In this document: piece after piece, positions 23,331-30,436 of the stretch | How positions within the stretch are numbered: position 1 is the stretch's first letter | How the letters are laid out: each line of letters starts with the position of its first letter | DNA from: CALMZN01 sp964540095 | GTDB lineage: Bacteria; Patescibacteriota; Patescibacteriia; UBA1558; GWA2-36-10 | Reading direction: 5' to 3' | Length of the DNA: 35,974 nt | NCBI GenBank assembly: GCA_964540095.1 | Contig: CAZILH010000008.1 | Coordinates: forward strand, 1 to 35,974 | Translations under genes and position numbers: made by a program | The notes under the pieces: generated by a model | Told to the model about the DNA's origin: nothing | The model's input: the letters and a program-made list of their open reading frames with translations, nothing else | Database searches by the model: none

Positions 23331-23516
23331 CTACGCCTTGGCCCACTTCCTCTTACTCAGTTGTGAGAAGATCCTGACAATGGGTGGTTGCCTCCTGACA
23401 AACCTAGGAGAAGAGGGATATAGGTAGCCCCTGTCACGACAATACTTGACTCGGTGGGCAGCCCTTCGCCACAAACTAAGTCTTGCTGGTTTTGCCGAAG
23501 TTACGCAATCGTCCAC
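23331..23516 (-). CDS. orphan basic protein, 61 aa, GTG start
   Basis: I do not recognise this protein. It is 61 residues, strongly basic with many Arg (LSLWRRAAHRVKYCRDRG, then RFVRRQPP and KRKWAKA) and no membrane helix. AAGGAGGTGAATC directly before a GTG at 23516 is a near-ideal SD and decides the start. A TTGACA-17-TAAGAT promoter overlaps the rlmH stop. Like the 69-aa and 90-aa orphans it is short and Arg-rich, but I see no alignable similarity between them. Nucleic-acid binding is plausible, not shown. Confidence 0.58.
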   Translation of the reverse strand: MDDCVTSAKPARLSLWRRAAHRVKYCRDRGYLYPSSPRFVRRQPPIVRIFSQLSKRKWAKA

Positions 23517-23577
23517 GATTCACCTCCTTAAAGAACAGGCACCCCCTAAGAATATTTTATTTCAAAATATCAAAAAA

Positions 23578-23606
23578 ATCTTAATGCATATAAATACTAT
23601 TGTCAA
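23578..23606 (-). promoter_or_regulatory. promoter of the 61-aa orphan gene
   Basis: Minus strand: TTGACA (23601-23606), 17-nt spacer ATAGTATTTATATGCAT, TAAGAT (23578-23583). The TGA of the -35 is the rlmH stop codon. The spacer resembles that of the promoter at 27298-27326. Confidence 0.65.
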
Positions 23607-24064
23607 TAATGGTATTCTTTGCCATTTATAATACTCAATCCCCTATAAATCTGCTCCAATAAAACCACCCGCGCCATTTCGTGTGGCATGGTCAGCCGCG
23701 ACAGAGAAATTGCTTGCGGATATTTTTGCCTTATCTCCTCGGCCCAGCCCAAGGCCCCGCCAATGACCAAAATTAATTCCGATTTATTTTCAATAAATTT
23801 AGAAAAATCTGAAGAATTAAATTCTTTACCTTTTTCTGCTAACAAATAAATATTTTCTTGCTTATATTTTGCCAAAATATTTATCAGGTGTTGATTTTCT
23901 TTGACTTGAGCTGACTTTTTGTTTTGACTAGAAAATGACTCGGGCTTAACTTCTACAAAATCAAGAACTGCATAGGGTTTTAATCTTTTACTATATTCTT
24001 GTATGGCTTCTTGCCAGAATTTTTCTTTTATTTTGCCAACAGCGATTATGGTGATTTTTAGCAT
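23603..24064 (-). CDS. rlmH: RlmH, 23S rRNA pseudouridine-1915 N3-methyltransferase
   Basis: A SPOUT-family rRNA methyltransferase acting on helix 69 of assembled 70S ribosomes. At 153 aa it has the family length. Knot motifs are LILVIGGALGW (97-107) and SLSRLTMPHEMARVVLLEQIYR (120-141); the C-terminus ends KEYHY, as is typical. The start MLKITIIAVGKIKE is conserved. It stands alone, between a divergent orphan gene and the 61-aa orphan. Confidence 0.95.
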   Translation of the reverse strand: MLKITIIAVGKIKEKFWQEAIQEYSKRLKPYAVLDFVEVKPESFSSQNKKSAQVKENQHLINILAKYKQENIYLLAEKGKEFNSSDFSKFIENKSELILVIGGALGWAEEIRQKYPQAISLSRLTMPHEMARVVLLEQIYRGLSIINGKEYHY

Positions 24065-24112
24065 AATTTAATATTAATCTAAAAACTGAATATCAGCAAA
24101 TAAGCCATAATA

Positions 24113-24141
24113 TTGACAGTTGCCCCAAAATATTATAGAAT
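24113..24141 (+). promoter_or_regulatory. promoter of the 101-aa orphan gene
   Basis: TTGACA (24113-24118), 17-nt spacer, TAGAAT (24136-24141). The leader is about 58 nt. Confidence 0.6.
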
Positions 24142-24204
24142 GAGATGTTTCTGTTCCGCTTCGATTTCATTCTGGCTCAAACCAAGCTCGCAAGGAGGCC
24201 CACG

Positions 24205-24510
24205 ATGAGATACAGCCGCTCTCCTGACGTGGAAAGGCACGCCATTCACTGGGTGGAGAATCTTTCTCCGTACCAGAGATGGCTGTTGCTCCAGCTACTG
24301 ACTCGGCTCTGCCCCAAGCACCGGGGCAGCATTCCTGAACTCAAGCGCTATGCGCTGTATGCCAATGTGCTGATCCCCATCGTGGAAAATGGCGGTAGCA
24401 TTCCCCAGGATGCCGAATTCCAGGGAGTGCTCCAGGCCATGGATCTCAATGCCTGGATCATCAGTCGCCGTCTGCATCAGCTGTACCAGCGGCTGTCCAA
24501 AGCCGCCTGA
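24205..24510 (+). CDS. GC-rich orphan sharing a domain with the 148-aa protein, 101 aa
   Basis: A soluble protein of 101 aa with a basic start (MRYSRSPDVERHAIHWVENL). Residues about 53-96 (ALYANVLIPIVENGGSIPQ and FQGVLQAMDLNAWIISRRL) align with residues 45-90 of the orphan at 21643, with spacing kept. AAGGAGG seven bases before the ATG at 24205 sets the start; an in-frame ATG at 24145 lacks an SD and lies too close to the promoter. It lacks the helix-turn-helix tail of its relative. It could be a partner or a truncated family member. Function unknown. Confidence 0.68.
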   Translation: MRYSRSPDVERHAIHWVENLSPYQRWLLLQLLTRLCPKHRGSIPELKRYALYANVLIPIVENGGSIPQDAEFQGVLQAMDLNAWIISRRLHQLYQRLSKAA

Positions 24511-24523
24511 ACCAGAATCCACC

Positions 24524-24556
24524 GAGCCCCCTGTCGCCACACGCGGCCGGGGGCTC
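24524..24556 (+). terminator. terminator-like hairpin of the 101-aa gene
   Basis: GAGCCCCC (24524-24531) pairs with GGGGGCTC (24549-24556). The following ATCATTTATAAT is only weakly T-rich. Confidence 0.55.
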
Positions 24557-24632
24557 ATCATTTATAATATTGCAGGAAATAGCTAATATGCTACACTAAA
24601 CAATATATTTCACTATAACTAAAAACAAATAT

Positions 24633-25895
24633 ATGAAACACCTAAACCAGCAAGACCCAGCCATTGCCCATATTTTGGAGGAAGAACTCAATCGCCAGCG
24701 TCAAGGCGCAGAAATGATTGCCTCGGAAAATTTTGTTTCTTTGGCTGTCCTAGAAGCTGCTGGTTCGGTGTTGACCAATAAATATGCCGAGGGCTACCCC
24801 AACAAAAGATACTACGGTGGCAATGAGTTCATTGACCAAGCCGAGACATTAGCTATTGAACGAGCCAAAAAATTATTCCAAGCCGAGCACGCCAATGTCC
24901 AGCCCCACTCTGGCTCTCAAGCCAATGCCGCTGCCTATATGGCTCTAGCCAATCTGCATGATACTATTTTGGGCTTTTCTCTGGCGCATGGCGGACATCT
25001 GACTCACGGGCATCCCGTTAATTTTTCTGGCAAGTCCTATAATTTTGTCAGCTATGGGGTGAACAAAGAAACCGAGCTAATTGATTTTGATGAAGTTCGC
25101 GCGCAAGCTATCGCCCACAAACCAAAAATTATTCTGGCTGGTGCTTCAGCTTATTCGCGCCAAATTGATTTTGCCAAATTCAAAAATATTGCCGATGAAG
25201 TTGGCGCTTATTTAATGGTCGACATGGCTCACATTGCCGGCCTAGTAGCCGCTGGCCTGCATCCTGATCCAATACCAGTAGCCGATGTAGTAACTACTAC
25301 CACTCACAAGACCTTACGCGGTCCACGTGGCGCTATGATTTTATCAAAAATAAATGATCACTTAGACCCGGAAAATAAGAAAAACTTAGCTCAAAAAATA
25401 GACGGCGCTGTTTTCCCCGGGCTCCAAGGCGGACCACTGGAACATATCATCGCGGCCAAAGCCGTGGCTTTTGGCGAAGCGCTGTCACCAAAATTCAAAA
25501 ATTATCAAAAACAAATTTTGAAAAATTGTAAAACTTTGGAAAATAAATTTCATGAAGCTGGAATAAAAATGGTGGCTGGTGGTACTGACAATCATCTACT
25601 ACTGATCGACGTGACACCTTTGGGCTTGTCCGGCAAAGAAGCTGAAACCCTGCTAGACCAAACCTATATCTATACCAACAAAAATATGATTCCTTTTGAC
25701 ACCAGAAAGCCAATGGATCCATCGGGTATTAGATTAGGCACGGCCGCTTTGACTACGCGGGGCTTGAAAGAAAAGGATATGGAAATAATTGCTGATGTTA
25801 TTATCACGACCTTGAAATCAAAATCAGTTTCAGAAAATAACCAAAATAAAATATTAAATTTAATGGTAAAGTTTCCGCTGTATCCGGAACTCTAA
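24633..25895 (+). CDS. glyA: Serine hydroxymethyltransferase
   Basis: A PLP enzyme that converts serine and tetrahydrofolate to glycine and 5,10-methylene-THF. It is 420 aa. The PLP lysine is in TTTTHKTLRGPRG (Lys226). VQPHSGSQANAAAY, MVDMAHIAGLVAAG and the C-terminal DPSGIRLGTAALTTRG are all present. The upstream leader is about 30 nt and lacks an SD. It is followed by folD after a 77-nt spacer made almost entirely of a dispersed repeat whose first three bases are the glyA stop codon. The two genes form a one-carbon unit. Confidence 0.97.
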   Translation: MKHLNQQDPAIAHILEEELNRQRQGAEMIASENFVSLAVLEAAGSVLTNKYAEGYPNKRYYGGNEFIDQAETLAIERAKKLFQAEHANVQPHSGSQANAAAYMALANLHDTILGFSLAHGGHLTHGHPVNFSGKSYNFVSYGVNKETELIDFDEVRAQAIAHKPKIILAGASAYSRQIDFAKFKNIADEVGAYLMVDMAHIAGLVAAGLHPDPIPVADVVTTTTHKTLRGPRGAMILSKINDHLDPENKKNLAQKIDGAVFPGLQGGPLEHIIAAKAVAFGEALSPKFKNYQKQILKNCKTLENKFHEAGIKMVAGGTDNHLLLIDVTPLGLSGKEAETLLDQTYIYTNKNMIPFDTRKPMDPSGIRLGTAALTTRGLKEKDMEIIADVIITTLKSKSVSENNQNKILNLMVKFPLYPEL

Positions 25896-25964
25896 CCCCT
25901 CCAACCTCCCCTTGACAGGGGAGGAACATTTAAGCCCCCTTGTCAAAGGGGGTTTGGGGGATTA
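25893..25964. repeat. two-hairpin dispersed repeat, copy C
   Basis: 72 bp, inverted relative to copies A and B and nearly identical to the reverse complement of copy A. It begins with the glyA stop codon and ends 8 nt before the folD ATG, so it is the whole intergenic region. Confidence 0.88.
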
Positions 25965-25972
25965 ATAACACT

Positions 25973-26815
25973 ATGGCCAAAATAATTGACGGCAAAGCAC
26001 TAGCAGTAGAAATTCAACAAGAATTAACTGTAGAAATAAAAACCAACGACCTGCATCCGGAATTGGCGGTTATTTTGGTTGGTGATGATCCGGCCTCAAA
26101 ACTCTACGTACGCCTCAAAAAAAAGGCCTGTGAACAAATCGGCATAGAATTTCATGAATACCTAATGCCTGACAATATCACTTTAGAACAAGTTTTGGAA
26201 ACCATTGATTTTTTAAACAAAGATGAACTCACTGACGCTATTTTAGTTCAGCTACCTCTACCCAAAAATCTAGACACCGAGGCTATCATCAAAGCCATTG
26301 ACCCTAAAAAAGATGTCGATGGTTTTCATCCGGAAAATATAAAAAAACTATTGGCCGGACAAACTGACTTTGTGCCGGGCTTGGCTTTGGGTATCTTGAA
26401 ACTAATAGAATCAACCGGAGAAGATCTAAATAATAAATCAGCTGTTATTGTGGCTAAGGGCGATATTTTTTTTCAACCACTGACCAAAGTATTGGCTGAC
26501 AAAAATATTCACGCCCAGCTAGTGGATCCCAAAGATCTAGAATTAAAAAAATATACCAGTCAAGCTGATATTTTGATAGTAGCTATTGGCCAACCATTCT
26601 TTATCAAAGAAGATATGGTTAAAAATGGAGCTATTGTTATTGATGTTGGTACCAATAAAATTGACGACCACCAAGTGGTAGGTGATGTTGATTATAGTGC
26701 TGTTTTTGAAAAAGTAAGCCACATCACTCCGGTTCCTGGTGGAGTAGGCCCGATGACTGTAGCTATGTTGCTATACAATACTGTGGAATTACATAAAAAA
26801 TCAAATTTGAGATAA
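25973..26815 (+). CDS. folD: FolD-family protein with altered cofactor motifs
   Basis: Methylene-THF dehydrogenase/cyclohydrolase family, normally NADP-dependent, 280 aa from the ATG at 25973 (a longer frame to 25940 would translate the repeat). Present: YVRLKKKAC with the catalytic Lys (Lys49), VQLPLPKNLD, KDVDGFHPENI and PVPGGVGPMTVAML. Unusual: where most relatives have a PCTPxG loop this has VPGLALG (134-140), and where they have GRSxxVGxP, which binds the NADP phosphate and pyrophosphate, this has AKGDIFFQP (161-169). Fold and folate site look kept; cofactor binding may differ. It follows glyA. Confidence 0.9.
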   Translation: MAKIIDGKALAVEIQQELTVEIKTNDLHPELAVILVGDDPASKLYVRLKKKACEQIGIEFHEYLMPDNITLEQVLETIDFLNKDELTDAILVQLPLPKNLDTEAIIKAIDPKKDVDGFHPENIKKLLAGQTDFVPGLALGILKLIESTGEDLNNKSAVIVAKGDIFFQPLTKVLADKNIHAQLVDPKDLELKKYTSQADILIVAIGQPFFIKEDMVKNGAIVIDVGTNKIDDHQVVGDVDYSAVFEKVSHITPVPGGVGPMTVAMLLYNTVELHKKSNLR

Positions 26816-26821
26816 AAAGAA

Positions 26822-26849
26822 GAGGGTCCCGTATTGCTACGAGACCCTC
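26822..26849 (-). terminator. terminator of the 107-aa orphan gene
   Basis: GAGGGTC (26822-26828) pairs with GACCCTC (26843-26849). On the minus strand it is followed by TTCTTTTTATC. It fills the gap to folD. Confidence 0.75.
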
Positions 26850-26879
26850 GGCGCAGTTAGCAACCCTGCTTAGGTCACA

Positions 26880-27203
26880 TTACTGCTGGGAAGCACCCTC
26901 CTGCTGCGGGGGGACGACTTCCTGCATCTGGCAGAACTCAGTCACCATCTGCTCGACCGCCGGGCAAATGGTGTCCCAGGACACCACCTTGGTCCGCTCG
27001 ATGCGGACCTTGTAGCGCTCGATGGACACCTTCTGCACTCCGTGGATCTGCACCAAGGCCAACAGGAGCTTGGCCCCGAGCTGAACACGCTGTTCCTCTC
27101 GAAGATGAGAGGAGCTGAGCCAGGTCTGGCTCAGGATCGTTTCCGTGTGCAACCACGCGGAATCGTTCTGCTCGTCCCGGTTTTCCCACACAAACTTGGT
27201 CAT
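26880..27203 (-). CDS. GC-rich orphan protein, 107 aa
   Basis: A soluble protein of 107 aa from the ATG at 27203, which has TAGGAGG eight bases upstream. The middle (LLLALVQIHGVQKVSIERYK then RTKVVSWDTICPAVEQMV) has an alpha-beta-beta-alpha look with a GVxxV turn and a W-D-x-I-x-P segment. This faintly resembles the N-terminal domain of Nfu-type iron-sulfur scaffold proteins, but the Nfu CxxC domain is absent, so I treat the family as unknown. The tail is Gln/Pro-rich. It has its own promoter, a leader hairpin and a terminator, and is visibly richer in GC than folD beside it. Confidence 0.68.
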   Translation of the reverse strand: MTKFVWENRDEQNDSAWLHTETILSQTWLSSSHLREEQRVQLGAKLLLALVQIHGVQKVSIERYKVRIERTKVVSWDTICPAVEQMVTEFCQMQEVVPPQQEGASQQ

Positions 27204-27247
27204 GAAAGGAACCTCCTAGCGCACAATTTAAGGGTGGCGCAACCCCT

Positions 27248-27293
27248 ATTCTCAAATAACTACGAGCACATAATTGGCCGAGTATTTGAGAAT
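27248..27293 (-). promoter_or_regulatory. leader hairpin of the 107-aa orphan gene
   Basis: Perfect 11-bp arms ATTCTCAAATA (27248-27258) and TATTTGAGAAT (27283-27293) around a 24-nt loop, placed near the predicted 5' end of the transcript. It could stabilise the mRNA. Confidence 0.5.
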
Positions 27294-27297
27294 ATAT

Positions 27298-27326
27298 ATG
27301 ATAGCATATTTATACTATTTTGTCAA
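27298..27326 (-). promoter_or_regulatory. promoter of the 107-aa orphan gene
   Basis: Minus strand: TTGACA (27321-27326), 17-nt spacer AAATAGTATAAATATGC, TATCAT (27298-27303). Close in sequence to the promoter at 23578-23606. Confidence 0.75.
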
Positions 27327-27402
27327 TAGCAAAATACAAACAAAAAATAGCCAATTTTTGACTACTTTAAATAAACATTCTGCTAGCTGATGGCTTTTTC
27401 TG

Positions 27403-27434
27403 GCTACTCTTTTTGGCCAGACAAAAAGAGTAGC
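27403..27434 (-). terminator. palindrome after the exonuclease-WYL gene, likely terminator
   Basis: GCTACTCTTTTT (27403-27414) pairs with AAAAAGAGTAGC (27423-27434). It begins 6 nt past the stop codon. The design (GC ends, A/T-rich core) recalls the palindrome at 35022-35049. Confidence 0.5.
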
Positions 27435-27439
27435 AAACA

Positions 27440-28231
27440 CTACAATAAACTATTTTGCCAGCTTTTCATTTTCCCTACCACCTGGGCTTTTTTTATTTTA
27501 TCTAAATCAAAAATTCTAATAGCATCCCGCAAATAACAAAAAGCTTTTATTTTATTACCATTGATGCTCTGAATATCAATCTTCCGCTTGCTGGTCTTAC
27601 CTTGCTCATCAATATAATCAATTTCCAACTGCTCGCCATTTTTCAAAGCGTTTTTGACAATCTCCTCCACTGTGCTGGCTCCACTTTTTTTCCAGCGAGC
27701 CACTATTTTTTCTTTTTGACCAGAGTTGCTGTACCAAATATAGCCATGATCCAAACCATATTCATAAACCTCTCTAGTCACCTTGACATCATCCAAGCAA
27801 TATTTAATCAGATTCTCCCAATCATTGCTTTTGTAATATTGGATAGCGTCAAGGCCCGAGCCGGACTTGCCATAGCCCAAAGTACTCATGGCCACACTTT
27901 CTAATTTCAATCTATGGCCCAAAGCATAGACAATCTCCTCCAAAATATCCAGATGATTTATAGTGCTTAGGTCAAAATTTTTGTAATAGGGTTGTAAAAC
28001 AGTAAAATCAAAGCTCTTACTATTGAAGCCAATTATTAGCTCAGTATTTTTTAATAATTCTAAAAGCTGATCAAACTCCCCTTCTCTAAAACCTTTATAA
28101 GAATTACGATTATATGAATAAACGCCAACTACCGAAACGCCTAAAAGGTGGCGGTTGTGCTGGCCACCCACTTCATCAAAGGACTTTTTGGTCTCTAGAT
28201 CTAAAATTATTGTATCTTTTTTTTCATTCAT
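27440..28231 (-). CDS. DEDD (DnaQ/RNase H-like) exonuclease fused to a WYL domain
   Basis: 263 aa in two parts. Residues 1-165 form a ribonuclease H-like 3'-5' exonuclease domain of the YprB type: TIILDLETK (Asp11, Glu13), IIGFNSKSFDF (Asp75) and YCLDDVKVTREVY (Asp147/148). Residues about 186-252 (IVKNALKNGEQLEIDYIDEQ, then KIKAFCYLRDAIRIFDLDKI) look like a WYL domain, a ligand- or nucleic-acid-binding regulator known from defence and repair proteins. No helix-turn-helix is present. It lies 37 nt downstream of a UvrD-type helicase on the same strand, which suggests joint work on DNA ends or single-stranded DNA. Confidence 0.75.
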   Translation of the reverse strand: MNEKKDTIILDLETKKSFDEVGGQHNRHLLGVSVVGVYSYNRNSYKGFREGEFDQLLELLKNTELIIGFNSKSFDFTVLQPYYKNFDLSTINHLDILEEIVYALGHRLKLESVAMSTLGYGKSGSGLDAIQYYKSNDWENLIKYCLDDVKVTREVYEYGLDHGYIWYSNSGQKEKIVARWKKSGASTVEEIVKNALKNGEQLEIDYIDEQGKTSKRKIDIQSINGNKIKAFCYLRDAIRIFDLDKIKKAQVVGKMKSWQNSLL

Positions 28232-28268
28232 AAAAATTGCCTATCTATTATACCAAATTTTTCTTATT

Positions 28269-30275
28269 TTACCACTCACTGACATCTGGCAAAAAACCAT
28301 CACTACTATCATCTAGCTCGCTGACATATTGCACATCACCATCGGACTTTCCAACAGTCGATTTGGCTAACTGATTGTAGTTTAACAAACGGCCATCCAA
28401 GTCAGCAATAAACTCCGAGGGCTGGAGCATCTTGAAACCACCAAAACTCAAATTAGCCAAAGGATAGACCAAATACAATTGCTGTTTGGCGCGAGTGACA
28501 GCTACGTAAAACAAGCGACGCTCTTCCTCCTGCTCTTCTTCGCTGACGGCTAAGGGGTGCGGAAAACTCTGATCCGTCAAATTCATGATAAAAACCGCCT
28601 GCCACTCCAAGCCCTTGGCCTGATGGACAGTGCTCAGTACAACATTGTTCTTTTTATTATTAGAATTAACTTCGGCAAATTGCTCTTGCAAAGTAATCTC
28701 AGTCAAAAAAGTGCTCAAATCTTGATAATTGCTAGCAAATACTTTCAACTGCTCCAAATCCTCTAGTCGCTCATAGAAATCAGTGTAAGTATTTTTCAAA
28801 TAACCACTATACTCCTCAATGACTAGCTCCAGTAACTCGGCCAAGGTGCTATCTTTTTTGAGCAACATTTTTTCAAACACCGCGCTAATAAAAGACCAGC
28901 TTTTTTGTCCAGTTTGACCAAGCTGAATACTCATATTTTTCAACTCCAAACTGCCGTGCTTGATGATAGCTTGAAAAATCTTCTGGGCTGAAGCTGGGCC
29001 AATGCCTTCATAGAGCTGTAATATCCTGACCCAAGATATTTCATCTTGTAAGTTGTAAAATACTCTCAGCCAGGCCAATACATCTTTGATATGCGCTCTT
29101 TCAAAAAACTTCAAACCACCGCGTAGCTCATAGACAATCTGGCGACGATTGAGTTCCATTTCCAAATATTGGGAGTGGTGAGTGGCTCGGAACAAAACTA
29201 CAATTTCATTGGGCTCCAAGCCATCAGCCAGCAAGCCCTGAATACGATCCGCTATAAAACCAGCTTCTTCGCGGTTGGTTTTGAGGGCGATCAATTCTGG
29301 CTTAATATATTTGGGAATTACGGCCTGCAAATTCTTAGCAAACTGCTTGGTGTTGCTGGCAATCACAGCATTGGCTAGCTCTACAATTTCTGGCGTGGAG
29401 CGATAATTTATTTCTAATTTATGCACCTGACAATTGGGAAAGACCTGAGGAAAATCAAAAATATTTTGAATATTAGCCGCCCGAAAAGAATAGATGCTCT
29501 GGGCGTCATCGCCCACTACCAAAATATTTTTGTGCTTTTTGGCCAAATTAAAAATAATCTTGGCTTGTAGGGTATTGGTGTCCTGATATTCGTCCACCAA
29601 AACATGCTCCCATTTTTTGGCTAACAGTTCGCCGACACTTGCTTCCTCAGTCAAACGATACCAATACAACAATAAATCATCGAAATCCAATAACTTGGCC
29701 AACTTCTTGCGCTTGTCAAACTCTATTTTTATTTTTTCAAAATATTCAAGTAGCGGCTGCCAGTCGGAATATTTTCTAGCCAAGCTTTCTTCAATACTAA
29801 TCTGTGAATTGGTAGCAAAACTAAAAATCTCATTGACCACACTGGGTGATGGCAAGCGCTTCAAATCCAGCTGGCTAAAAAAATCTTTTATAATACCCTT
29901 AAGTAGGGCTTTTTTATCATCCTCATCGATAATGGCAAAATCTTTGGGCACACCGACCGCCTCACCATACATTCTCAAAAGCCGGTTGGCCACCGAATGA
30001 AAAGTGCCAGCCCAAGGTGTCAGTTTCTTGTCTTGGGGCCAATGCAAAAGCGACTTGACTCGCGCAATCATTTCATTGGCGGCCTTGTTGGTAAAAGTCA
30101 AAAGCAAAATCTTGTCTGGTGCTACTTGTTTGGACAAAAGCCAAGCCACGCGATAAACCAAAGTCCTGGTCTTACCAGAGCCAGCTCCAGCCAAAACCAA
30201 ATGCGGGCCCGGCTCGGCACTGACCACGGCATATTGCCCCTCATTGAGTTCTTTTTTAAAATCGATATTTACCAT
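28269..30275 (-). CDS. UvrD/PcrA/Rep-type DNA helicase
   Basis: A superfamily 1A 3'-5' helicase for repair and replication restart. It is 668 aa from the ATG at 30275; a TTG eight codons upstream (30299) is the alternative. Motifs in order: Walker A GAGSGKTRT (about 30-38), TFTNKAANEM, Walker B VDEYQDTN, VGDDAQSIYSFR, NYRSTPEIVELA, STVHQAKGLEWQ and FYVAVTRAKQQLYL. It is slightly shorter than E. coli UvrD (720 aa), with a short tail. It probably acts with UvrA and UvrC; pairing with the downstream exonuclease-WYL protein is suggested by position. Confidence 0.93.
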   Translation of the reverse strand: MVNIDFKKELNEGQYAVVSAEPGPHLVLAGAGSGKTRTLVYRVAWLLSKQVAPDKILLLTFTNKAANEMIARVKSLLHWPQDKKLTPWAGTFHSVANRLLRMYGEAVGVPKDFAIIDEDDKKALLKGIIKDFFSQLDLKRLPSPSVVNEIFSFATNSQISIEESLARKYSDWQPLLEYFEKIKIEFDKRKKLAKLLDFDDLLLYWYRLTEEASVGELLAKKWEHVLVDEYQDTNTLQAKIIFNLAKKHKNILVVGDDAQSIYSFRAANIQNIFDFPQVFPNCQVHKLEINYRSTPEIVELANAVIASNTKQFAKNLQAVIPKYIKPELIALKTNREEAGFIADRIQGLLADGLEPNEIVVLFRATHHSQYLEMELNRRQIVYELRGGLKFFERAHIKDVLAWLRVFYNLQDEISWVRILQLYEGIGPASAQKIFQAIIKHGSLELKNMSIQLGQTGQKSWSFISAVFEKMLLKKDSTLAELLELVIEEYSGYLKNTYTDFYERLEDLEQLKVFASNYQDLSTFLTEITLQEQFAEVNSNNKKNNVVLSTVHQAKGLEWQAVFIMNLTDQSFPHPLAVSEEEQEEERRLFYVAVTRAKQQLYLVYPLANLSFGGFKMLQPSEFIADLDGRLLNYNQLAKSTVGKSDGDVQYVSELDDSSDGFLPDVSEW

Positions 30276-30278
30276 AAA

Positions 30279-30362
30279 CCCGGTTAGAAATTTACGCAAA
30301 ATTTATAAAACACACACGAAAAAATAATTGCCACCCCGTTTTACGATAATTTCTAACGGGGT
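30279..30362 (-). promoter_or_regulatory. helicase-gene leader with two alternative pairings
   Basis: On the minus strand the leader can fold ACCCCGTT with AACGGGGT (arms 30333-30340 and 30355-30362), followed by ATTATTTTTTCG, like a terminator. Alternatively the upstream arm 30348-30361 pairs with 30279-30292, just before the ATG, with 13 of 14 positions complementary. A TATAAT (30375-30380 region) lies directly upstream. Attenuation is a hypothesis only. Confidence 0.35.
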
Positions 30363-30387
30363 AAAGTAGAAGTATTATAACCAATCG

Positions 30388-30416
30388 TTGATTTTTATAC
30401 AAATATGTGGTTTAAT
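30388..30416 (+). promoter_or_regulatory. ychF promoter
   Basis: TTGATT (30388-30393), 17-nt spacer, TTTAAT (30411-30416). The leader is about 14 nt with no SD. Confidence 0.5.
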
Positions 30417-30436
30417 GCCCCATATAAATAAATCTT

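Noticed and set aside
24295..24586. Open frames antisense or shifted to the 101-aa orphan
   Set aside because: No SD. The shared domain with the 148-aa protein is found only in the chosen frame.
26938..27329. Alternative frames (105 aa minus, 95 aa plus) over the 107-aa orphan
   Set aside because: Only the frame starting at 27203 has AGGAGG at proper distance, and its terminator fits.
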